Part shown: in pieces, positions 8,003 through 16,800 of the stretch | Layout of the letters: every line of letters starts with the position of its first letter | Position numbering within the stretch: the stretch's first letter is position 1 | Source of the DNA: a bacterium | GTDB taxonomy: Bacteria > UBP6 > UBA1177 | Direction of reading: 5' to 3' | Length of the DNA stretch: 32,710 nt | Assembly: GCA_016290135.1 (NCBI GenBank) | Contig: JAEESW010000026.1 | Span: forward strand, 1-32,710 | Translations under genes and position numbers: made by a program | Notes under the pieces: generated by a model | Seen by the model: only the letters and a program-made list of their open reading frames with translations | Told to the model about the DNA's origin: nothing | The model's database searches: none

Positions 8003-8574
8003 TCTTTCACCTCTCCGCTTTCAAGGATCTGCCGGATATGATCAAGAAGCTCTTCCTTTCCGGTCCCGTCGGCTGCGCTTGCGAAAAAAGAACCCTGATT
8101 TTTTTGTCTCGCGGCCGAAAGTTCGGTCTTTGTAAGTTTGTCGGTCTTTGTAAAAACCGGCTTGTATCCGATCCGGTAGTGATCCAGAAACTCTATCATC
8201 TGCTCGTCGTTCGGGAGTATCCCGTGGCGCGAATCGATGAGAAGAAAGATGTCTGCGAGGCTTTTTCTCGTTCTGAGATACTTTTCGATCACGACACGCC
8301 ACAGATCCTGCTCCGATTTTGAACGCGAAGCGAATCCGTAACCCGGAAGATCAACGAAATAGAAGGAATCGTTCACGCTGAAGTAGTTAAGAAGAACGGT
8401 CTTCCCAGGTTTTTTCGAAGTCTTTACCAGATTCTTGCGGCCGAGCAGCATGTTCATAAGGCTCGATTTCCCGACGTTCGAACGCCCGATGAAGGCAAAT
8501 TCAGGTCTCCCGTCGTCAGGAAGACCCGACATGGAAGATGCGCTTTTTATGAACTCGGCTTTCTTTATGATCAT
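7999..8574 (-). CDS. engB: ribosome-biogenesis GTP-binding protein EngB/YsxC
   Basis: A 191-residue TRAFAC-class GTPase needed for late 50S subunit assembly and/or cell division. G1 is GRSNVGKS (residues 30-37), G2 the Thr of KKPGKT, G3 DLPGYG, G4 TKTD and G5 SAA. FIGRSNVGKSSL and YFVDLPGYGFA are family hallmarks. Length is normal. The start ATG overlaps the purD stop (ATGA), and its own stop overlaps the next start in the same way, so three genes are coupled in one operon. Confidence 0.96.
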   Translation of the reverse strand: MIIKKAEFIKSASSMSGLPDDGRPEFAFIGRSNVGKSSLMNMLLGRKNLVKTSKKPGKTVLLNYFSVNDSFYFVDLPGYGFASRSKSEQDLWRVVIEKYLRTRKSLADIFLLIDSRHGILPNDEQMIEFLDHYRIGYKPVFTKTDKLTKTELSAARQKNQGSFFASAADGTGKEELLDHIRQILESGEVKE

Positions 8575-9890
8575 TTTGCCCTTTCTTGTTCGCGGTGTGC
8601 GATGTCGTGTCTGAAATAGACTTTGTCGAAGGTTATTTTTTCAACATTTTTATAGGTGTTTGCTACGGCTTCATCAATGTCTCTGCCGCATGAGGTGACC
8701 ATGAGGACTCTGCCTCCGTCCGTCACGATGTTTCCTGAAGCGTCGGATCTTGTTCCGGCATGAAATACGACGCAGTTTTCACCGACTGAATCAAGTCCTG
8801 ATATGATCTTGCCTTTTTCATAGCTTTCAGGGTAGCCGCCGCTCGCAAGGACGACGCACATTCCGTATCCGCTGCGCCATACGAGTTCAGGCAGGGCTTC
8901 GAGCGTTGTGAAAAGCGGAAGATTTTCCTCTTTGCCGCGCAGAGAGGTCTCCTTTCCTGCTACCGCCCAGAAGTAGGGGATTATGTCGCTTACGAGCATA
9001 AACATCAGCGGCTCTGTCTCTGGATCTCCGAAGCGGACGTTGTATTCAAGGACATAAGGCTCGCCGTCAACGACCATGAGACCTATGTAAAGGATGCCGC
9101 GATAGTTTATTCCCCGTTTTTTCAGTTCTGCGAGAAGCGGCCTCGTTATGGTCCTGTCAACTTTCTCATAAAGTTCGTCTGTTCCTGTCTTTACCGGTGT
9201 GTATGCGCCCATTCCGCCTGTGTTGAGCCCTTTGTCGCCGTCTTCAAGCGCCTTGTGGTCCTGCGAAAAAAGGAGTCTCTTGACATTCGTGCCGTCGGTG
9301 AGCAGGAGAAGCGAAAGTTCTTCCCCCTTAAGAAATTCTTCGATAACGACTTTTGATCCGGCTGCTTTGAATTTGCCGCCGAGCATCTGCGAAAGTTCGG
9401 ATGCGGCCTCTTCGTAAGTGCCGCAGATTATAACGCCTTTGCCTGCAGCCAGACCGTCGGCCTTAAGAACGACCGGGTATTTCGAGGACTTCAGGACCTT
9501 GTCTCCGCTCTCAAAGTCGGTGACTGTCGAATACGCCGCGGTAGGGATTCCGGCTGTTTTCATCACTTCTTTTGCAAAAGCCTTGCTCGATTCAAGACGC
9601 GCAGCCTCTCTGTTCGCGCCGAAAATAGTGAGTCCTTTTGCTTCAAAAGCATCGACTATCCCTTTTGCAAGGTAGTCTTCCGGCCCTACGACTGTCAGAT
9701 CGATTGATTCCCTGATAGCAAAATCAAGAAGAGATTCAACGGAATCGTCCTTAATATCGGGTATCTCGGCAACTTTTGCGATCCCTGCGTTCCCAGGAAA
9801 GCAAAAAAGTCTGTCGACATAAAAACTTTGAGCGATTTTCCATGCAAGGGCGTGTTCCCGACCGCCTTTTCCGACTATCAAAACTTTCAT
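8571..9890 (-). CDS. purD: phosphoribosylamine-glycine ligase (GARS)
   Basis: A 439-residue cytoplasmic enzyme joining phosphoribosylamine and glycine with ATP to make GAR, the second step of purine synthesis. It begins MKVLIVGKGGREHALAWKIA, the typical PurD start. The ATP-grasp motifs VVLKADGLAAGKGV, VIEEFLKGEELSLL and NTGGMGAYTPV and the metal-site segment EYNVRFGDPETEP are all present. Full length. AGAGGAAAAATG provides a good start. It sits 63 bases after the HAD gene and overlaps engB by four bases. It is the only purine gene of this operon; purL is 10 kb away in another. Confidence 0.97.
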   Translation of the reverse strand: MKVLIVGKGGREHALAWKIAQSFYVDRLFCFPGNAGIAKVAEIPDIKDDSVESLLDFAIRESIDLTVVGPEDYLAKGIVDAFEAKGLTIFGANREAARLESSKAFAKEVMKTAGIPTAAYSTVTDFESGDKVLKSSKYPVVLKADGLAAGKGVIICGTYEEAASELSQMLGGKFKAAGSKVVIEEFLKGEELSLLLLTDGTNVKRLLFSQDHKALEDGDKGLNTGGMGAYTPVKTGTDELYEKVDRTITRPLLAELKKRGINYRGILYIGLMVVDGEPYVLEYNVRFGDPETEPLMFMLVSDIIPYFWAVAGKETSLRGKEENLPLFTTLEALPELVWRSGYGMCVVLASGGYPESYEKGKIISGLDSVGENCVVFHAGTRSDASGNIVTDGGRVLMVTSCGRDIDEAVANTYKNVEKITFDKVYFRHDIAHREQERAK

Positions 9891-9953
9891 TTTTCCTCTT
9901 TTGTCTTTAGCAAATCAGTAAAACGAAGTATTTTAAGGAATATGTCCGCTATG

Positions 9954-10613
9954 TCAAACTTTGCGGCCGGTAAGATCGAGAAGCTCGCGCGGCTCGGAAA
10001 TGAGGAAGTCTGCTCCAAGAGCGATGAGATCTTCCTTTCTGCCGAAGCCCCAGAGGCACCCGACCGAAGCGATCCCTGCGTTTTTCGCCGTCAGGATGTC
10101 GGCTTTCATGTCGCCGGCATAGACAGTTTCCGAAAGCGGAACTTTTGTGATCTCGGCGATTTCAAATATCCCGTCTGGCGCAGGTTTCAAAGGCTTGCCG
10201 GGGCGCTCGCCAAGAATGGCGTCGAATTTGAATTCTCCGAGAATGGTTTCGGCGTTGAGAAGGGCGTACTTGTGCTCCTTGTTGGTGAGGATCGAGATCT
10301 TCACACCCCGTTCGACAAGCCCTGAAAGCGTCTCGCGGATCCCCGGAAACGGCGGGATCGTCCCGACTCCTTCTTCGTGGTAAAGGTCCAATACTTCCGG
10401 CAGAAGAGAGCTGATCACATCTTCGGAAGTCCCTTCCGGCAGCGCACGGCGCATCAGCATCCTCATTCCGTCGCCCACAAAACCAGTGTACTCTTCTATC
10501 GTGTGCGTTTTGAAACCGTGCTTTTCAAGAATACGGTTGTTCGTCCTCGAAATTATGTCGAGCGTGTCAAGAAGCGTTCCGTCCATATCGAAAATGACTG
10601 ATCTGATATCCAT
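9954..10613 (-). CDS. HAD-family phosphatase, phosphoglycolate-phosphatase-like
   Basis: A 219-residue haloacid-dehalogenase hydrolase. Motif I is FDMDGTLLDT at the N-terminus (nucleophile plus acid/base Asp), motif II ILTNKE, motif III the Lys in GKPLKPAPDG, and motif IV VYAGDMKADILTAKNAG. A helical cap follows motif I, so subfamily I as in Gph/PpaX. Phosphoglycolate or pyrophosphate are family guesses; the real substrate is open. The frame extends upstream to 10664, but GGAGG four bases before the ATG at 10611-10613, and a promoter whose -35 box lies on the upstream ATG, fix the start at 10613. It is the first gene of the HAD-purD-engB-SurA-N-parA operon. Confidence 0.85.
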   Translation of the reverse strand: MDIRSVIFDMDGTLLDTLDIISRTNNRILEKHGFKTHTIEEYTGFVGDGMRMLMRRALPEGTSEDVISSLLPEVLDLYHEEGVGTIPPFPGIRETLSGLVERGVKISILTNKEHKYALLNAETILGEFKFDAILGERPGKPLKPAPDGIFEIAEITKVPLSETVYAGDMKADILTAKNAGIASVGCLWGFGRKEDLIALGADFLISEPRELLDLTGRKV

Positions 10614-10641
10614 TTTTCCTCCCCAAAAACAAAAGCGGCGG

Positions 10642-10669
10642 ATTATAGAGGCAAAAAATGGCAATTCAA
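10642..10669 (-). promoter_or_regulatory. sigma-70-type promoter of the HAD-purD-engB-parA operon
   Basis: On the minus strand TTGAAT (10664-10669), a 16-base spacer and a perfect TATAAT (10642-10647). Transcription would start near 10635, about 20 bases before the HAD start codon. Confidence 0.75.
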
Positions 10670-10719
10670 ATAAATCCAGGAATTTATCGTTTGTCTGAAT
10701 GGTCAGGAACTGATGTCAG

Positions 10720-10800
10720 TTAACGGACACAGCGGACTGCCGTGTAGTCTGAGGATGCTTTATCTTTGGACGAACCGGAACTAAACTCGAGAGCTACCTT
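10720..10800 (-). pseudogene. orphan C-terminal end of a DUF1566 domain
   Basis: Immediately past the TAG (10794-10796) of the giant lipoprotein gene, a different frame reads VALEFSSGSSKDKASSDY then TAVRCVR and stops with TAA at 10720-10722. This is the standard ending of the DUF1566 domains in this window (compare WCLDFSEG...YTRCVR at the end of the giant protein). There is no start codon or ribosome site. It is best explained as the old 3' end of the gene, left behind when the last module was replaced or duplicated. Confidence 0.65.
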
Positions 10801-13800
10801 ACGCAGCGGGTATAGTGAGTGGATATCTGCTGATAACTTTCAACCATTCCTTCACTGAAATCTAAGCACCATGCGTAAATGTCAGGGTCATCTGCGTCAA
10901 TAGAAGAAGACCATATTATGTCGGTTTCACCTAATTTGCTGTAGAGACCGTTTGTATTGTAAGCACAGCTCCTGCATGCATTCGAGATGCATTCATTGTA
11001 CGACAGACAACTCGCGGAATCTGTATCTACGACCGCACATGCACCCCCGGTGATCGTGCCGGCACAGTTTTGAATAAGCGTTCTAAGCTCACTGATCGTA
11101 GGCAGTTTCCAATCGGTGAACCCGCCGTAGGTCGAGCCTTCACAATAGTCAACAGCACCCTGCCAGTTTACTCCGCCCACTCTCGGAGACCATGTGAGTC
11201 CGCTTGCCGGATCGTAGCACGGAGTGCCTGAAGTTGGACTGCATTCAGTCACACATTCTGAGCCGTTCCATGCATATCCGTTTTCGCAGCCGCACTCATA
11301 CTGATTCCATGCTGTCGCAGTGCAGGAGTTATTCGAATGGGGAAGACCGTTGCACGGTAGATAATAACTACACGGGTTGATGCACATCGAACCGTTCCAG
11401 AACATTCCGTCATAGCATTCGCATGCATAGTCATTTGCGCAGCTGCCTGTCGAATGTACAAAAGATTGGGAACATAAGGATGCGGTACATTGTTTTACAC
11501 ACTTTGCTCCGTCCCAGACATATCCTTCGTCACAAGGAGCTTTCGTGCAGCGGGCATCCACACCGCCGACAGCCGTTGTAGAAACAGGGTTTATTCCAGC
11601 CCAATTAAACCAAAGAGTCCATGCAGCCGCACTGTTATCTTCGTATGACGATGACGACCAAAGATAATCACTGTTGCTAAGTATGCTGCTTCCTCCATCA
11701 TAACAAGAACAGGATTCAGAACTCTGGCAACTGTTTTCCAGACAACTCGTTGACGGATCGCCTGTGTCTATGACACTGCACTCTCCGCCTGTTTCTACGT
11801 CCGGGCAGTTTCGGGCAATTGTTCTCAGTTCACTGATATTCGGCAGATGCCAGCTGCCGAGTCCGCTTTCTGAATAGTTGCCGCAATAATCAACAGCAGT
11901 ATACCAAGTTACATCATCCTGTTTTGCAGACCAGATCATACCGCTTGACGGATCAAAACAGGGCGTGCCTGATGACATACTGCATTCAGGCAGGATCGTA
12001 AGATCGTCAATGCAGAATCTCTGATACCTGTATGAATTGTAACGGAATTTCAAAGCGTGTGATCCGGCTGTCAGCGGGAAGCTGTGCATAGTCCAGTCAG
12101 TCCAGCCCGTCCTCTCATTGCCCGAAGATCCATTTGTGAGAAGGATAACCGATTCGCGGTTTGTCAACACCATATCTGAAGGACTCTCTCCGTCAATATA
12201 TAGAGCAAAGACAATGTCGTGATTCGTAGTATCCTGAATACCTCTTATGTAGAAAGCTACGACTCCGTCTTCAGGCATATTTACATTTATTGTCATTTCG
12301 GAGTGATAATTATCAGCATTGTAACACATTGCATAGTTTCCGGTTTTTGCTCCAAAAGCATTCGATCTTACCCAATGATACTCTGCGGAATTGTCAACTG
12401 AAATAATTCCGGAAGAAGTGTCTTCCCATGCATCTTCAAAACTCCAGATCCTTCTTTCCTTACACTGCAGGTTTTCAGACACATATCCGCTTTCGCATTC
12501 GCAGTCAAAAGTATCAGCCGATGTTGCCTTGCATACAGAATGTTCGCCGCAGGTGTTGGAGGCGGTTTCGCACGGGCTTATACATTCAGAGCCGTCCCAG
12601 AAATATCCGTCGGCGCAGTCGCAGCTTCTGTATGCCTGATCCCATCTGTAATGATAGTCTTTGCACTTGAAGTAACAGCCGTCGCCCGCCGCACCGTCCG
12701 ATTTGTAGCTTCCGATCGTTGTCGGCAGCCATCCGTAGCCGTTCCATGTCTGCGTTACAGTGCCGTCGTTCCACCATACTGCGTTTTGAGGAAGAGTCTC
12801 GTTGTCGCAGTCAGCAGATTGTGTTTTTCCGGCACATGCGTTGGAAGAAGAGTTCCATTCGTAGTTTTCGTTGCATCTGAAGTAACAGAATCCGGCATTT
12901 TCGACTGCATTTTCACTGTATCTTGATTCCACGGTATTCGGTTCCCAACCGGTGCCGTTCCATGTCTTTTTTACAGTCGTATTCCACCACGAAGCGAATG
13001 CCGGAAGTCCGGTGCACGGTTCCTGTTTGGTGTTGGCCGCGCAGTTTGTGCCGTCATAAGTGTAGTTGTCTTTGCATTTGAAACGGCATTCGTTCGGGCT
13101 CGGTGTTTCGTTGTAGGTTCCGGTCGTTTCCGGCAGATATTTCTGCGCCGCTTCGTCCCAAGTCTGGGTTATTTTGGTATATACGTTCCATTCCGCATTT
13201 TCGGGAAGCTGACCTGTGCAGTTAGCCTCGTTCATGTCAGGATCGCATTTTCTGTATGTCTGGTTCCAGTTGTGGTGCTCTTTGCAGTGGAAGAAACAGC
13301 CGTTTCCGCCTGCATCGGATTTGTATGTTCCGGTTGTTGACGGATACCAGTCGCCGGAATTGTCGTCCCAGGTCTGCGTTATGGTTGAAACACCGTTCCA
13401 CCACAAAGCGTTTTCCGCAAGGCCTGTGCATGCAATATTTTCTTGTGTTTCAGGATCACAAGTTCTGTCTTCGCTGTTCCAGTTGAAGTGTTCTTTGCAC
13501 TCAAAACAGCAAGTTTCGCTGCACTCGTTTTCGCTGAACACAGGCTCTTCCGAAGGTTCCCATGAATCTCCGTTCCATGTCTGTACGATCCTGTTGTCGA
13601 CCATGTTCCAGATCGATTTTGCCGGTTTGCCGCTGCATTCCGTGAGTGTTTTTCTTGCGACACACTTTTTGTCACCGGCATCCCAATCGTAGTTGGTGTT
13701 GCAAACGAAACGGCACATCGTTGAACTCGGAGTTTCGTTGTACTGTCCTACTTCACTCGGATACCAGTTGTTGCCGTCGTAAGTCTGGCTGATGCCGAAA

Positions 13801-16800
13801 ACAGTGTTCCAGACCGCGTTCTCGGGCAAGCCTTCGCAGGCGATATAACGCGTCGTAGCGAGGAGACATTTGCCGTGATTCCAGTTGAAGCCCGATCTGC
13901 AGCCGCAGGTGAAACTGTAGTCGTCTGCGGTGCAGAGCCCTGTCGAATTTGCCATGCCTTTGCATGCGTTGAAGCTGCACGGATCGGCACATTCGCCGCC
14001 CAGGCACGGCTCGTCATTGCGGACGCAGATTATGTATTTTGTAGAAGTTTTGTCTGTTGCTTCGATATTTCCCGTCTCAAAATCGACTGTCCACGCCTTT
14101 GCAGTTTCGTTGACCGAACTTGTCGAAGTCCAGAAACCTTTTGCCGCGATTCCCGGGAAACCGCTCATTGCGCCGTTTGTCTTCTCGTAATCGATGAGCG
14201 AAGCAAGCTCGTTTCTGTTGGGAAGACGCCAGTCGAATCTGTCATTAGTCGAGACTTCGCCGCAGTAGTTGAGAGCTTCAGCCCATGTTCTGGAAGCAAC
14301 GGCCTGTTTCTGCCACATGAGTCCGCTGACACTGTCTTTGACTGTCTCGGCAGTTGCCGTGAAGCGGCTTTCCGGCGCATCGTATTCATTTGTTCTTACG
14401 CAGAGAACGCTGTTTTGAGTCGTTTTTGCAACACTCACAAGTGCGCCGTTTTCATCAACTCTCCAGGCGTTTCCGCTGTTTCTGTTATCTTCACTTGCCC
14501 AGAAAGCGTGTCCTTTGGCAGTGAATATGCCGCCGAGCGCAGGGCTTGCCGTGCTTGAATCAACTATCGTGAGGAGTTCTGCCGGGCCCGGTATTCTCCA
14601 GAGCGATGACGAGCCGCTTTCATCGTTGAGATGAGAGCAGTAGTCGTTTGCGGAGCTCCAGTTCATAGCCGTGCTTGATGAAGCCTGCCACTCGTAGTGG
14701 GTGAAAGCGTCTTTTATTATTCCGTTTCCGGCTGCAGAAAGCGTGTGGGGAGTGCAGAATCCTGCTTCTGCATACTGAGCATCCTGACCGAAGAAAGCAA
14801 CGCCATAAGCCGGACATTCCGTCTCTGCCGTATTGTCTGAGCAGCTGTCTGCGCCCGTGCAGATGAGGGCAAGCGAAAGCGGAGCTTCAATGCATGCAGA
14901 ACCGTTCCATTTGTAGCCTTTTGCACACGAGAATGAGCATTCTTCTTTCGTTGTACCGAAAGTTGCAGCCTTTGCTGCCGGAAGCCAGTTCGTGCCGTTA
15001 TAAGTTTGAGCGAATGTGCCGTAACCGTCGTTCCAAAGCGCGTTTGCAGGAAGGTTTCCGCAGCTTTCAGTCGTTTTCGAGCAGTTTCCTGCCGTGATGT
15101 AGCCCGAGCAGTCTGCGGCGCACGGAGCGGAGCCCGTCGAATTGCCGAAACCCGCTATTTCCGCACATGCCTTGGATCCGCCGTCGCAGCCTTCACCTTC
15201 ATCCAAAATGCCGTCGCCGCAAAGTGCCGCTTTTCCGCATTCAGACTTGTTGAACGTGCAGGTATTGGGATCGCATGTTGCACTCTTTTCAGGATAGGTC
15301 GAAGCCGGATAGATCGTTCCGCAGGAAACAGGTTCGGAAAGCGTCGGTTCGCACTCTTCGGCCGAATCGACGATGCCGTTTCCGCATGCGTTCTTTGCAA
15401 CTACCGTTATCGTTTTTTCGTTGTCTCCTTCGTAAAGCGTTATCGCCTCGAGGTATCTGTACATATCCTCACCGACTGCCAAAAGCGTGTATCTGCCTGA
15501 ATTCATTTCGATATTTAGTGTTTCGTATTTGCCGGTTCCTTCAACGAATTTCGCAGTCTCGTTTGCAACCAGATCCATGTCGTCGTTGTAGATCTGGACA
15601 TAAACTTTCGACGGATGCTTTACCGTGTTTATGTTTACTTTGAGTTCAAGGTTTGCGTCAGCCGTGCCCGTAAGCTCTTCGTCAAGCCTGATCTCAACGC
15701 TGAATGTCGCACCTGCCGGAACGTTTACGCTTGCGCTCTTTGCATAATATCCGTCAGCATAAGCATCGACCGTGTAAGCCGCCGGAGTGAGGTTTTCAAT
15801 GCTTACTACACCGTTTTCAGAGTAGAAGACCTTGTTCCCGGGGTTGAGGATCACTGTCGGATTTGCGTTTGCGTGAATTGCATGACCCGTTGAATCGTTT
15901 ACGAAGATCTGAATGTTTGCAGGAACTTCCTTCGAATTTACGCCGTCACTGTCGTTGTTTACGAAGAACTCGTAGGTCTTCTGCGTCGTGTAGGTCTTTC
16001 CTGAGATCTTCGAGTTCGCGACTATCGTCATTTTGCCCGTGATATTGCCGAGAGAATCGACATTTTCGCTTCCGAGAAGGGTCTTGAGAGCAGTTTCACC
16101 CTGAGAAAGGTTTCCCGGAGCGAGAACTATCGTTTTTTCTTTCTTTTCCCCTCTCGGCTTGTAGTAAGTACGCGTATTTTCCTGAACTTTCTCGAATTCT
16201 TTTCCTTCGATACTGATGATAACTTTTTCGACATCTGCGCTTCCAGCCGCGACTTTGAGAGAGATCTGATCGGTAAGTGCGCTCAGTTTGGTGAGATATG
16301 GAACTGTCGCCATTTCAACGCCGTCAAGAACGGCAACTGTGTGAGCCGAAGCGTCGAAAGTATCAACTATTGAAACTGCGTTCATGTTGCCGTTGATGCC
16401 GTCAAAAACGAGGTATGCAGTCTCAAGGAGAGCATCGTGAAGTTCTTCGACATCGCTTCCGTTGTAGAAGATCGTTCCAGCATATTTCAGTGCAAGGTAG
16501 AAAGTCCTGAAAAGATCGAGCTTTTCATCGTTGGAAAGGCGGCTGTTCATCGGCATTAAGTATCTGGTGAATATTGCGTTCGCCTCTGCGACGCTGACTT
16601 CGGTGCCTCCAAGCGTAACGTGGCCGTTTTCGTTGAGAGTGTAAACTTTATTGCAGTTGGCAGCTTCCGTATCGGGATCCAGCCATGCGCAGACGAGCTG
16701 GTCGGGAGTGAGGACCGTTTCGACGTTGCTGAAATCGGGCCCTTTCGATGATGTCGTGATGTAGTTCGCAAAGATCATCATCTCTTTCTTCGTCGCTGCA

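Noticed and set aside
10614-10664. Upstream ATG for the HAD phosphatase
   Set aside because: It overlaps the -35 box of the operon promoter, and the added residues do not fit the family N-terminus.
10708-10721. Palindrome aactga-tg-tcagtt behind the giant gene
   Set aside because: The stem is only six pairs with a two-base loop and no T-run; it is too short to call a terminator or operator without other copies.
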